A stretch of DNA of 39,808 nt from the IMG/VR virus record IMGVR_UViG_3300013108_000255, positions 1 through 39,808 of that record, one strand, 5' to 3'. Both the position numbers and the translations under genes were made by a program. The stretch is from a virus. The notes beneath the pieces were generated by a model. That model did no database searches, was not told the origin of the DNA, and saw nothing but the letters and a program-made list of their open reading frames with translations. This document shows, piece by piece, positions 1 to 8,702 of this stretch. Each line of letters opens with the position of its first letter. The stretch's first letter is position 1.

Positions 1-45
1 ATATTTACGTCATCAAATTAATAATAACACAATAAATTAAAAATT

Positions 46-540
46 ATGAAAACTATTAAATTAGGTATTTTAACATTAGTATTAGGATTATTTACATTAA
101 CCTCTTGTGAAAAAGAGGAATTGGAAGTAGACATTCCACCAACAAGCTCAAGTACTGGTGAGTCAACAACAGAACCAGTCGATACTGTAGCTTTTATTGA
201 CAGCATGATGACAGTCTGGACAACAACTGGAGGTGCTAAGTTACATAATGGTGGTATGGGTGATATTAACTTCTTAGTTAGTTCATCTGGTGAATTGGAT
301 TCATTAACCTTTGGAAATGACTGGGGTAACGATTATTATGTTGAAGATGGTTCTTTTGAATACTTAGGTGATGGTAAATTTGTATTTAAATATGACCAAT
401 ATAGATTTTCTGATTATGAATCATTTGTTGATACTGTAACTATGATTCAAAGTCCAGATTATCCAGATTATATTGACGTTTATTGGAAAAATTTCACAAC
501 CTTAGCACCAAAAAGCTACTTCTACCAATACGTAGATTAA
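46..540 (+). CDS. Secreted lipoprotein, unknown function
   Basis: A 164-residue protein. Residues 1-20 form a lipoprotein signal peptide with lipobox L-T-S-C, so Cys21 should be lipidated. The residues after it (E-K-E-E) resemble the acidic surface-export signal of Bacteroidetes lipoproteins. A Thr/Ser/Pro-rich linker (about 30-47) leads to an acidic, aromatic-rich C-terminal domain that I do not recognise. The start follows an A-rich stretch ending in AAAAATT, typical of this window. A strong terminator follows 23 bases downstream. A phage lipoprotein made in the infected cell could alter the host envelope, for example superinfection exclusion, but that is inference from location only. The upstream promoter is cut by the window edge. 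Confidence 0.85.
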   Translation: MKTIKLGILTLVLGLFTLTSCEKEELEVDIPPTSSSTGESTTEPVDTVAFIDSMMTVWTTTGGAKLHNGGMGDINFLVSSSGELDSLTFGNDWGNDYYVEDGSFEYLGDGKFVFKYDQYRFSDYESFVDTVTMIQSPDYPDYIDVYWKNFTTLAPKSYFYQYVD

Positions 541-562
541 GAAAAAGATATATTAATAAGAT

Positions 563-595
563 AAAGACTCATCATTAATTTGGTGAGTCTTTTTT
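563..595 (+). terminator. Rho-independent terminator
   Basis: A 12-bp stem (563-574 with 581-592, one G-U pair), a 6-base loop and a T run. It closes the lipoprotein gene at 46-540. Confidence 0.88.
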
Positions 596-619
596 ATTTA
601 CAAATATTCTGTATTTGAT

Positions 620-630
620 TATTTATATTA
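620..630 (+). promoter_or_regulatory. Putative late-type promoter motif
   Basis: TATTTATATTA, two bases before the ATG at 633. It matches the TATTTAT(A/T) motif found before many structural genes here. If it is a -10 element the mRNA would be almost leaderless. Confidence 0.4.
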
Positions 631-632
631 AT

Positions 633-857
633 ATGAGTAGTAAATACCGAAACAATACTCCAGAAAATGATGTGGAATTAGCTAACGCTATAGCCACTAT
701 TTTTGGTGAAGTAGGTACTACCATAGGAAAAACAATTATTATTGAAGAAATGTTAAAACAGTTCGTTGATGAACATGAGGAAAACCTTAAATCAATTAGA
801 ATAATTTGGGATGAGAAATCTAACGGCTTTAACAGATTTGATTTTAACTTTAAGTAA
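633..857 (+). CDS. Hypothetical small protein
   Basis: A 74-residue protein beginning M-S-S-K-Y-R. A longer reading frame opens at 615, but its first codons lie over the TATTTATATTA motif, so the ATG at 633 is preferred. The middle (about 15-45) is predicted helical with a hydrophobic stretch containing T-I-I-I-E-E, and the end is basic/aromatic. No family recognised. It is followed after 23 bases by the OmpA-like gene, with another promoter-like motif between them. Confidence 0.7.
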   Translation: MSSKYRNNTPENDVELANAIATIFGEVGTTIGKTIIIEEMLKQFVDEHEENLKSIRIIWDEKSNGFNRFDFNFK

Positions 858-858
858 C

Positions 859-870
859 TATTTATTATAA
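859..870 (+). promoter_or_regulatory. Putative late-type promoter motif
   Basis: TATTTATTATAA, 10 bases before the ATG at 881. The same 12-mer precedes the tail gene at 12537, and it occurs reverse-oriented before the minus-strand gene at 2716. Confidence 0.5.
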
Positions 871-880
871 AAGATTTATA

Positions 881-1924
881 ATGACTAAGATTATAGTAAC
901 CGAATCACAATTCAATAAATTGATATCATCATCTTCAGAAGATGAAGTTTTAGAAGAAGGATTTAAAGAAATTCTTTTAGGTGCTGCGATGTTAATGGGG
1001 TTAAACTTAAACGCACAAAATACTGACATTGCACAAGACGCATTAGAAAAGGAACAAGTAGTTCAGCAAATCCAAAACACAATCGAAAATGACTCAACTA
1101 GGAATAAAATGGTATCGGCAATGGAGAATGCTGGTGTTCAGAATGCTGAGGAGAAATTGATGGACGTTAATAAGAAATTATTAAAGAAACTTAAGAAGAA
1201 AGGTTATACGGCTGGAGAAGTACAAGACTTTAAAGGGACACAAGCTCAATTGGATACTAAACTAAGAAGTGGTGAATATGCAATCTTAGATGTGACTGAA
1301 TTTAGGGAGATGGTAGAAACTGTTGACTACATTGATACCACTATAACTATTGATATCGCATCAGATAATAATTTCGCCACTGGAAGTTTTTCATTGGAAG
1401 GTGAGTTATCATCACAAATTTTAAGTACGTTAAAAGATATTAATGAAACGTATGATGATGTGGAAATAACTATAGAGTCATCTACTGATAAAGAACCTGT
1501 TAGAAAATATATTTCAGATGAAGACCCAACTGGTAATAAAACGTTAGCAAAAAACAGAGCTAATTCTATTATGTCATTAATCAATCAATCTGGTATAGAC
1601 TCCTCATCGGTAAGTGTTAAATTATTAAATGACCAAGGAGAACCAGAATTCCCAACTAGTATGTCAAGAGATGAGAGAGTTAAAACTAGAAAGGTTACTG
1701 CAGAATTTCGTTATGTTAAAGTAACTATTAAAGCTAAAGTCAAAATTGATAAACCACAAGTATCAACAGATGAAAAAGTTGAAACTTACTGTAAAGTAGT
1801 TCAAGTTAGAAAAAAGTCAAAAGGTATTGATAAAAATGACGGGACTTCAACTAATGAGAAAAGTTTCCAAGTTAAAATTGGTAGTGACACCAAGACTGAT
1901 GTCTTATCTAAATGTGTTAAATAA
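881..1924 (+). CDS. OmpA-like domain protein with virion-type N-terminus
   Basis: A 347-residue protein in three parts. Residues 1-26 carry V-T-E-S-Q-F-N-K-L, resembling the N-terminus of the virion-like protein at 33503, and end in L-E-E|G, which fits the T4 gp21 prohead-protease consensus (L/I)-x-E|(A/G/S). Residues 28-46 form a hydrophobic stretch ending N-A-Q, like a flavobacterial signal-peptide end. Residues about 155-280 look like an OmpA-family peptidoglycan-binding fold: a T-D motif, then L-A-K-N-R-A-N-S-I, a G-I-D turn and a basic R-D-E-R-V-K-T-R-K segment. The Lys-rich C-terminal 60 residues are unassigned. Likely a virion or ejected protein that contacts the cell wall; the role is inferred. 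Confidence 0.75.
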   Translation: MTKIIVTESQFNKLISSSSEDEVLEEGFKEILLGAAMLMGLNLNAQNTDIAQDALEKEQVVQQIQNTIENDSTRNKMVSAMENAGVQNAEEKLMDVNKKLLKKLKKKGYTAGEVQDFKGTQAQLDTKLRSGEYAILDVTEFREMVETVDYIDTTITIDIASDNNFATGSFSLEGELSSQILSTLKDINETYDDVEITIESSTDKEPVRKYISDEDPTGNKTLAKNRANSIMSLINQSGIDSSSVSVKLLNDQGEPEFPTSMSRDERVKTRKVTAEFRYVKVTIKAKVKIDKPQVSTDEKVETYCKVVQVRKKSKGIDKNDGTSTNEKSFQVKIGSDTKTDVLSKCVK

Positions 1925-1925
1925 T

Positions 1926-1955
1926 AAAAACCTCCATTAATAGTGGAGGTTTTTT
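1926..1955. terminator. Bidirectional terminator between convergent genes
   Basis: An 11-bp perfect stem (1926-1936 with 1944-1954), a 7-base loop, and T runs on both strands. It lies between the + gene ending at 1924 and the - gene ending at 1958, so it can serve both. Confidence 0.9.
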
Positions 1956-1957
1956 AT

Positions 1958-2716
1958 TTATTGTACATTTACTACCGAGATAGTAAAACTATTATAATTA
2001 CAAGTCTCATATGATATATCCTTAACGTATGGACTTAATATTCGTTTTTTATAAACTGTATTTTTTACCATATTGTTAAGAATATAAATAGATTTAACCA
2101 CTTCTTTAGTTGTTTTATCTAAAGTATTTAATTTAAAACAAGATATTGTTTTGTTAGTTATTGATTTAGAACCACTATACCAAGTAACTTTTTCATCACC
2201 AATAGTAACTACATTGATTGTAGTACCATTATAATCGTATATACCGTCAGCTACATCTTTAGAAACGGAATAACTATTACCACTTCGTTTACCTTTTATT
2301 GTGATATTAGTTGTAATTTTATTGGTAATTGATGGGAAATTTTTAGTTATGAAGTATTTTAGACTTTCATCTTTAAATATATTAATATCCAACGTATCAA
2401 ATCTAATACCATCAAGATATTCTAAAAAGTTTATCTCACCATTGTTATTAGGTAATGATATCCTTCTATATGTGTTTATAGTATTGTTACTATCACTATA
2501 ATGGGATGGACTAATATTTGAAATATATTCATTAATAGTTTCTAACGATACATCATCTAAGGTCAAATCAAATTTAAGTGGCTTACATTTATTATTAATT
2601 CTATATGTATTAATAACATCGATAAAGGGGTCATTATTAGTCTTAACACCAATATTTTTAATTGAATTACAACTAACCAAAATAAATCCAATAATAAATA
2701 AACTTAAAGTTTTCAT
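1958..2716 (-). CDS. Lipoprotein, unknown function
   Basis: A 252-residue protein and the only convincing minus-strand gene in the window. Residues 1-15 are a short hydrophobic signal ending in L-V-S-C, a lipobox with Cys16. The mature part is Asn/Ser/Thr-rich and looks beta-rich, with V-T-Y-S-G-S near the middle. No family recognised. It is convergent with the OmpA-like gene and shares its terminator. A TATTTAT-type motif lies upstream in the orientation of this gene, which helps fix the start at 2716. Confidence 0.8.
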   Translation of the reverse strand: MKTLSLFIIGFILVSCNSIKNIGVKTNNDPFIDVINTYRINNKCKPLKFDLTLDDVSLETINEYISNISPSHYSDSNNTINTYRRISLPNNNGEINFLEYLDGIRFDTLDINIFKDESLKYFITKNFPSITNKITTNITIKGKRSGNSYSVSKDVADGIYDYNGTTINVVTIGDEKVTWYSGSKSITNKTISCFKLNTLDKTTKEVVKSIYILNNMVKNTVYKKRILSPYVKDISYETCNYNSFTISVVNVQ

Positions 2717-2745
2717 ATCAATAAAATTTAATGTTCAGTTACAAT

Positions 2746-2757
2746 TATAATAAATAT
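2746..2757 (-). promoter_or_regulatory. Putative late-type promoter motif, minus strand
   Basis: Read on the minus strand this is ATATTTATTATA, 29 bases upstream of the ATG of the 1958-2716 gene. Its orientation follows the gene, supporting a directional promoter rather than general AT richness. Confidence 0.5.
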
Positions 2758-2817
2758 TTAGCGGTTTTCCAAATAAAAACACTAAAAAATGTCATTTTTT
2801 AAAAAAAGTGGCAAAAA

Positions 2818-2849
2818 TTTGTTTAAACAAAAAGTTATTCTTATATTTA
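2818..2849 (+). promoter_or_regulatory. Bacteroidetes-type promoter
   Basis: TTTG at 2818-2821, 20 bases, then TATATTTA at 2842-2849, one mismatch from TAnnTTTG. Transcription would start near 2853, inside an upstream-extended reading of the next gene, so it decides that gene's start at 2874. Confidence 0.65.
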
Positions 2850-2873
2850 CAACAGAACATTAAATTAAACGTT

Positions 2874-4307
2874 ATGTATTTCACAAGTGCTAAACAGATA
2901 GTAGATAGTAATCAGTTAATTACATATTCACAAATGACTGATTCTGAAAAAAGACAAGAAATTTCTAATATTTCTAGAAATGGTGCTGTTATTGATGCTA
3001 TTAATAAAGGTTACAAACAAAATCTAGAGCAGTCTGACAGACAACATAGAGAAGAAATGTCTAGATTAGCTGACAACACTAGAGAACTTGAGAGAAATAA
3101 TGCGTTAGTGTCAGACCAAAACAATAAGTTAGGTGAAATATCTGGTATTTTATACGATACTAACGTGATTTTAAACACAGGGTTTGGTGATTTATCACTT
3201 AAAGCACAATCGTTAGTTAAATTAGCTGAAATTAACTCAGATAAGATGAATAAACTTATTGAAGTTATGAAAATTCCAGATTACGAGAAGGAAAGGTTAT
3301 TTAAGTTTGCTAAAGCTACTGATTACCTTAGACAATCTATTAAGTTTCCAGACCGTATGGATGATGCGATAGAAATATTAGAAGAGATTTATAAAACTGA
3401 TACTAGAGACCCATTAGTATTGAATAAATTAGCTAATTGCTACTTACATTCAACTAAACACGCTAATTTAGTTCGTAGTAAAGAGTTATTTGAAAGAGCT
3501 ATTAGTTATACTGACTCTAAATTTAATGATAAAAATCTATTGAAGTATGATAACTACATCAATTACGCTTACATTAAAATGTTATTAGACCCATCATATG
3601 TAATTTCTATAGATGAGTTAACTGAAATAGTTAATAATACTATTAATGCTAAAGATATGGATAAATCATTATACCAATTAGTGGCGGTTAGTTTATTTAG
3701 ATGTGGACACACATACTCTGATTATCATGATGAAGTAATTAAGTTAATGTTAACAGACAAAGGCGTAATAAGACATACCGCTACCAATGAAATGGTATTG
3801 AGTTTAGCAAATGGTCTTGACGAAGTAACTAAAAAACATGATTTAGGTGAAGAACCAACGGAACCTATGATTATGGCATTATTATCGGCTTATTATAGTA
3901 ATAGAAGTTTTAAACATAAAACTATCTTAACTCATATAGATTCTTGTAGAGGTGAGGTATTAAATGCACCTAATGTTATTAGTGCGGCAAAAATATTATA
4001 TAGTAGACTAAAAACACCAATAGACGAGATTGACTCTACTGAGGATAGACGTATCGAAGAAAAGATACAAAGAAAGAAAGATAGAGCAGAGCAAAAACTA
4101 AGAGAAGAAGAAGAAAAAATACTTGCTGCCGAAAGAAAATTAATCGAAGAACAAGAAAGACGTGAACGTGAAGAAAAATTAGCCGAACAAAGAGAAACTA
4201 ATGAAATGCTTGCGGATATGAAAAGAAGAGAGAGAATTGGTAAAATCATAATGTGGATTTTAGTTGGCTTTATTTTTATAACAATTCGTTCTTGTATTAA
4301 AGGTTAA
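2874..4307 (+). CDS. Membrane-anchored coiled-coil protein with TPR-like middle
   Basis: 477 residues from the preferred start (M-Y-F-T-S-A-K-Q). An upstream in-frame start at 2808 would lie before the promoter. Residues about 20-75 are helical and charged. Residues about 140-230 contain alanine/leucine helical pairs including L-A-N-C-Y-L-H and S-K-E-L-F-E-R-A-I, resembling tetratricopeptide repeats. Residues about 380-455 form a long Glu/Lys/Arg coiled coil. A single C-terminal membrane helix (about 457-473) precedes a short basic tail. It is monocistronic with a host-type promoter, unlike the structural operon beside it, so expression early in infection is likely. A role at the host membrane is plausible but unproven. 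Confidence 0.8.
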   Translation: MYFTSAKQIVDSNQLITYSQMTDSEKRQEISNISRNGAVIDAINKGYKQNLEQSDRQHREEMSRLADNTRELERNNALVSDQNNKLGEISGILYDTNVILNTGFGDLSLKAQSLVKLAEINSDKMNKLIEVMKIPDYEKERLFKFAKATDYLRQSIKFPDRMDDAIEILEEIYKTDTRDPLVLNKLANCYLHSTKHANLVRSKELFERAISYTDSKFNDKNLLKYDNYINYAYIKMLLDPSYVISIDELTEIVNNTINAKDMDKSLYQLVAVSLFRCGHTYSDYHDEVIKLMLTDKGVIRHTATNEMVLSLANGLDEVTKKHDLGEEPTEPMIMALLSAYYSNRSFKHKTILTHIDSCRGEVLNAPNVISAAKILYSRLKTPIDEIDSTEDRRIEEKIQRKKDRAEQKLREEEEKILAAERKLIEEQERREREEKLAEQRETNEMLADMKRRERIGKIIMWILVGFIFITIRSCIKG

Positions 4308-4326
4308 AAATAAATTACTGATACCA

Positions 4327-4338
4327 TATTTATTAATA
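4327..4338 (+). promoter_or_regulatory. Putative late-type promoter motif
   Basis: TATTTATTAATA, 27 bases before the ATG at 4366, at the head of the structural gene block. Confidence 0.45.
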
Positions 4339-4365
4339 TATAAGTAATTAGTATATTAATGATAT

Positions 4366-6045
4366 ATGGGTAAAAGAATCAGACATCTTTTAAATACCAG
4401 AAGAAACAAAATAAGTAACCCTAGCGATGTTTATCTCAAGACTGAATTTAAACAAACCGCTAGGGCTTTACCGTATGACGACATTAATTATGTTCTAAGT
4501 GAGAATGACGTATTTAATGAAGAAAGACAATCGTCTAAATGTTATAGAATTATTAGTACTGTCAGCATTTTAGTTGGCAACCCATTGTATGACACCACTG
4601 GTCAAATTAAAGGAACTCAAGTAGGGTTATCATTTTTAGGTACTTCAGACTTTATTACAGCTGACGAACCTAACGGTGGTGACGATTTAGATTTCGATAC
4701 CGTCATAGATAGGTTCATAACAGAAAGAGACGGTTGGTTTGGATTTAAATATCCAGAAATTAGTACAACATCTTTTAAACCATCTATAGAATATAAGTTT
4801 ACACCATCCCCAGACCAATTACTACCACAATACGCAGGTACTGACAACTGGAAATTCAGACTAACTTATCCAGCCTTTTCAGCTCAAACCACAGGTGATA
4901 TAACTGATGGTGGATTATTAATGGTAGAAACTCAAAGTATTGTTGTTGGAGGTAGGGATATAACATTATTTACTACACCAGTAAAACATAATCTTAATGT
5001 TAATAGTCAAGTATTATTAAAAGATTTAGTATCGTCATCATTTGATGGTAAATATACGGTAGTAAAAATTGGTGATATTAATGGTAATGATGAAGAATAT
5101 ACATTTGGTGTTGATTTAGGTACGACAACTAACCAGTTAGCACCAGATTCTAGAATGGTTAGGGTAGTTAATGGTATTGAATCTAAATATTATTTCAGAA
5201 AGTTTAAAGTATTAAGTAATGATTATGAGATTTATAAATTACCATTCTCTAAACAGCTTTTTGATGATAATAATTACCAAGTATCTTTTGAAGATATTAA
5301 TATTAGCGGATTAACAGACAACTTAAATAGACCGTTAAGTGAACTATATATCACCAGTATTAAATTAAAAGGTGATGTAACTGTACCTACTAGGTATACA
5401 CCAATTAAATCTGGTTTAGAAATACCGTTTATATCTAATATGAGTGCAAGTCCATCAGTATATTCGTCAGTTCCAGATATCAGACGTATAACTAGTGATA
5501 CTATAAATACTTTTGATGAGATTGAAAATGATGTGACTGAACTTTATGATGAATATTATGGTGATGTAGTTGAGTATAACGATAGTGAATTATTGGAATA
5601 TGTTTTAGCTGACATTCATCATAGATTTAATACCCTAAATAGGGAGACTAGTCCATCAATTAACGGTAAAACGGTAGGACCTAAATACGAAGGTTACTAT
5701 TATAAAGCACACAATAAAATAACACTTAAGAATTTTTCAAATTATATTGAACAAGGTGATATAAATACTGCTGGTATACCAGATTATGCTACAACATTAC
5801 CAGATGGTAGAATCATTTGGAGAGACTTATTAGATATAGGTGTTAATGACGGTCAACAACAAACCATAGATTATCCATTTGCTAATGGATGTCATTATTT
5901 ATATGATGTTAATTGTGTGAGTGTTAAAAGACAAGACCCATATAATGCGTATGGTGTATATTATACTGGTGATTACCCAGATATATCTGGAGATATATAC
6001 GATACTACAGATTTTGAAACTAACGATGCTGGAGATAACTGCTAA
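4366..6045 (+). CDS. Phage structural protein, probably baseplate/tail
   Basis: 559 residues, soluble and beta-rich, with a basic N-terminus (G-K-R-I-R-H-L) and an acidic C-terminus with many Asp/Tyr. No signal peptide, membrane segment or catalytic motif is visible. The C-terminal part has L-P-D-G-R-I-I-W-R-D-L-L-D, a segment I associate loosely with uncharacterised structural proteins of marine T4-like phages. It is first in a tightly packed run of tail genes; its stop codon overlaps the next start (TAATG), indicating translational coupling. A baseplate or tail-completion role is inferred from position. Confidence 0.75.
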   Translation: MGKRIRHLLNTRRNKISNPSDVYLKTEFKQTARALPYDDINYVLSENDVFNEERQSSKCYRIISTVSILVGNPLYDTTGQIKGTQVGLSFLGTSDFITADEPNGGDDLDFDTVIDRFITERDGWFGFKYPEISTTSFKPSIEYKFTPSPDQLLPQYAGTDNWKFRLTYPAFSAQTTGDITDGGLLMVETQSIVVGGRDITLFTTPVKHNLNVNSQVLLKDLVSSSFDGKYTVVKIGDINGNDEEYTFGVDLGTTTNQLAPDSRMVRVVNGIESKYYFRKFKVLSNDYEIYKLPFSKQLFDDNNYQVSFEDINISGLTDNLNRPLSELYITSIKLKGDVTVPTRYTPIKSGLEIPFISNMSASPSVYSSVPDIRRITSDTINTFDEIENDVTELYDEYYGDVVEYNDSELLEYVLADIHHRFNTLNRETSPSINGKTVGPKYEGYYYKAHNKITLKNFSNYIEQGDINTAGIPDYATTLPDGRIIWRDLLDIGVNDGQQQTIDYPFANGCHYLYDVNCVSVKRQDPYNAYGVYYTGDYPDISGDIYDTTDFETNDAGDNC

Positions 6046-6803
6046 TGAAATTTAAAATTAACATAAGTACATTAACTGGTGATACTGTAGATATTAGTGT
6101 ACCCATTAGTACAGAAATGGGGTTTGCTGGGCAAGAAGATGTCATTAACGAACAATTTGTTGAAGAAGAAGTTAAACGAGTTACTAATGCTACAGAAGAT
6201 TATGAACAAGTTAGATTAAGACCTAAAACACCTAGAATTGATTACAAATTAACATTTTCTAGTGGTGTAGATACATTCTTTGATTTAGGATTCACGGTTG
6301 ATGACATCAAATTCAATAGGAATAATTTTAAAAATAGTTTTTTAAGTTTAGATTTTTACGATAGTGACATTACTACTGCAAATAACTTAGTTGCTAGAAT
6401 AACCTTATTTCCACAAGTTAATAGAGCAGCTATTGCTGACGCTGATAGTATTAAAGCAATTAAAACCATATTCTCAACTATAGACCCGAATGATGATAGA
6501 GTAGCAAATAGGTTCATAGCTTCTGAAGGGTACTTTATGTACTACTTTAAAGACCAAATTGTTGAATCTCCATCAGTGACTAGTCTATATATGGAAGCTA
6601 GATTTAATAATGCTAAAACTGGAATCAGTACCCCTATGATTATAATATCTAATCCGACAACTCTTACCGATATATTAAGTAACACTTTTACTGAATATGA
6701 ATTAACTAAAGGAGTTAATGGATATGAGTATAACATAGTTGGTAATACTGCGGGGTCAACCCTTACTACAACAGTAGTTAATTTATTCGAAAGAGCGTTA
6801 TAA
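6045..6803 (+). CDS. Phage structural protein, unknown
   Basis: 252 residues, acidic and beta-rich. It starts inside the stop codon of the preceding gene (TAATG at 6043-6047), so the two are coupled. The N-terminus contains alternating hydrophobic residues followed by an acidic E-E-E-V-K stretch. No known domain recognised. Its place between tail/baseplate genes argues for a minor virion component. A TATTTAT-type motif follows it before the next gene. Confidence 0.72.
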   Translation: MKFKINISTLTGDTVDISVPISTEMGFAGQEDVINEQFVEEEVKRVTNATEDYEQVRLRPKTPRIDYKLTFSSGVDTFFDLGFTVDDIKFNRNNFKNSFLSLDFYDSDITTANNLVARITLFPQVNRAAIADADSIKAIKTIFSTIDPNDDRVANRFIASEGYFMYYFKDQIVESPSVTSLYMEARFNNAKTGISTPMIIISNPTTLTDILSNTFTEYELTKGVNGYEYNIVGNTAGSTLTTTVVNLFERAL

Positions 6804-6821
6804 GATAATCCTACGACTAAC

Positions 6822-6832
6822 TATTTATTTAA
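6822..6832 (+). promoter_or_regulatory. Putative late-type promoter motif
   Basis: TATTTATTTAA, 28 bases before the ATG at 6861. A weaker member of the set because the 3' half deviates. Confidence 0.35.
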
Positions 6833-6860
6833 TGTAATAAGTTAATTATATTAATATTAG

Positions 6861-7748
6861 ATGGAGGTTATTAAAAGGCGTATATTATTAGAGGATTTCA
6901 TAAGTAGAGATGAACTAAATTATGGTGCATTTACCGCACAAACCATCAATATAAACGTTTTTATAACCCAAAAATTTGATGATTTAGGTGTATCAATTAC
7001 ATCTGATTACATTGACGAAGATTGGTTAACCCCAGCAACGTTAGACGGTATTCCGAATCTAGATAATTATTTAGTTGAACGGGCTACATTATCTGGATTA
7101 ACATACCCATTTGAAAAATGGGATAACCCAGACCCATTAATATTAAGTGGTGACACATATTCATTAAGACCCTCTGGCTCCACAATATCCGATTTCTCAA
7201 AAGACGCTGGATATGTAACTGGATTTACTGATAGTAAAGAAAGTAGTGTTCGGTCATATAGTGCTACTGAGCCATATCCAATCGGATTGGATATGAAGGT
7301 AGAAACTTACGATGATTATCGTGGTGACACAATTATTGGTTTGACTAGAATAACGTCATTTAGTCCACCAGAAATGAATTATGTTATAGATGCAAATGAT
7401 GATGCAAATATAGGTACATTAAATCAGAATACTGGTATTTTATATAATGATAATACTGGTATTACTAGAACGGTGGTACATACCGATACAAACACTATTT
7501 ATGAAATACCACAAACTACCGCTAGGTATTTTGGACAAGGATTTCATGAATTAAATGTAGGGTTATTCGCTAATTTTAGAAAAGATTACCATTTTGGTAT
7601 TTCTGATGTTAGAGAAACGGAATCGGATATATTTATTGAACGTGGAGAACAAGACATTGCTGGTAGGCATTTAAGATTAAGTGAGATTAAAACCATCGAT
7701 GATTTAATGAATTACAATAACGGATATTATAATATAGAAAAACAATAA
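6861..7748 (+). CDS. Phage structural protein, unknown
   Basis: 295 residues. N-terminus M-E-V-I-K-R-R-I-L-L-E-D-F-I, then an acidic, Thr/Asp/Tyr-rich body of beta character. Neither transmembrane segments nor enzymatic motifs are seen. Only three bases separate it from the next gene, so they are co-transcribed. Position within the tail cluster suggests a baseplate or tail-tube-associated protein; I cannot name the family. Confidence 0.72.
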   Translation: MEVIKRRILLEDFISRDELNYGAFTAQTININVFITQKFDDLGVSITSDYIDEDWLTPATLDGIPNLDNYLVERATLSGLTYPFEKWDNPDPLILSGDTYSLRPSGSTISDFSKDAGYVTGFTDSKESSVRSYSATEPYPIGLDMKVETYDDYRGDTIIGLTRITSFSPPEMNYVIDANDDANIGTLNQNTGILYNDNTGITRTVVHTDTNTIYEIPQTTARYFGQGFHELNVGLFANFRKDYHFGISDVRETESDIFIERGEQDIAGRHLRLSEIKTIDDLMNYNNGYYNIEKQ

Positions 7749-7751
7749 GAT

Positions 7752-8663
7752 ATGAATGTATATGGAACAGTAAGACCAGCTGATATTACTCCAAGTGATG
7801 TGGAGATATTTGTACAATATTCAGCTAGTAGAGATGTGGTGGGTGATAGTGAATTATTTAAACTAAATCCTAGTGATGTTTTATTTAAAACTAATAACCC
7901 AAATAACCCAGACCCAAGTAAGTTTGAATTATTTGGTGGACTATATACATTAAAATTACCAGCAACTCAATTTAAAAATAAAGGTATTTACAATATTATT
8001 ATTAAACCAGTTGAGATTAGAACTAGAATTATTGATTGTGGGGTTTTGTCAGCATTTCCAGATAAAAAGGGATTAGTGTTTGACACATCACAAATTGATA
8101 ACACTCAAGTTAACAGGTTTGAAAACGGTGGGTTAGTCGGATATAGAATTGAATATATCACTACAGACCCTAACTCAAATGAAAGAAAAGTTAGTAACTT
8201 CTTCACTGTAGTTACAACTAATAATAGGGTTGAACCAGTTAACCAAAACTTAACCAACTCAAATCAAAAAGCAATTAGATATAGATTCAATGATAATTCA
8301 TCGTTAGTATATGCTACGGTAACCTCTAGTACCGCATCTAGTATTAAACCTAATGCAGTACCATTCATTGGTGAACCTAACCAAGAGGTTATTATTACAA
8401 ATACATTCTTCAACCCAATCTCTATTGAGGTAGAAATGGTAGAGCATGATTTTGAAACATTAGCTTACGGTATTTTAGGTAACCAAACTAAATCACTTGA
8501 GGATGGTAAATACACTATCTATAACTTTGATAATGAAATATATAAACAGTACGATTTATTTGAAATTAAAAATAGATTTACTGGTGAACCATTATATGAG
8601 GTTAGAGAGGAAAGAGGAACTATTGATTTTTCTAAGCAATTTAATGATATTACTAATGTATAA
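7752..8663 (+). CDS. Phage structural protein, unknown
   Basis: 303 residues, largely beta-rich. It starts M-N-V-Y-G-T-V-R-P and has regular spacing of Val/Ile/Thr and several N-N-P/N-P-D turns. No catalytic motif or signal peptide. It directly follows the 6861 gene and precedes the large tail/adhesin gene, so it is probably part of the baseplate or fibre attachment apparatus. A TATTTAT-type motif follows, suggesting an internal promoter for the next gene. Confidence 0.72.
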   Translation: MNVYGTVRPADITPSDVEIFVQYSASRDVVGDSELFKLNPSDVLFKTNNPNNPDPSKFELFGGLYTLKLPATQFKNKGIYNIIIKPVEIRTRIIDCGVLSAFPDKKGLVFDTSQIDNTQVNRFENGGLVGYRIEYITTDPNSNERKVSNFFTVVTTNNRVEPVNQNLTNSNQKAIRYRFNDNSSLVYATVTSSTASSIKPNAVPFIGEPNQEVIITNTFFNPISIEVEMVEHDFETLAYGILGNQTKSLEDGKYTIYNFDNEIYKQYDLFEIKNRFTGEPLYEVREERGTIDFSKQFNDITNV

Positions 8664-8677
8664 AATAGATTAAAATC

Positions 8678-8690
8678 TATTTATATTTAA
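8678..8690 (+). promoter_or_regulatory. Putative late-type promoter motif
   Basis: TATTTATATTTAA, 12 bases before the ATG at 8703. Confidence 0.45.
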
Positions 8691-8702
8691 AGCACATTTT
8701 TA

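Noticed and set aside
1327-1584. Minus-strand reading frames opposite the long plus-strand genes (for example 1327-1584, 13007-13501, 34906-35463)
   Set aside because: They lie wholly opposite well-supported genes, have Ser/Leu-rich shadow composition, and lack promoter motifs or start contexts.
2808-2873. Upstream start (GTG/ATG region at 2808) for the TPR-like gene
   Set aside because: A TTTG-N20-TATATTTA promoter lies within it, so the transcript would begin after that codon; the ATG at 2874 fits.
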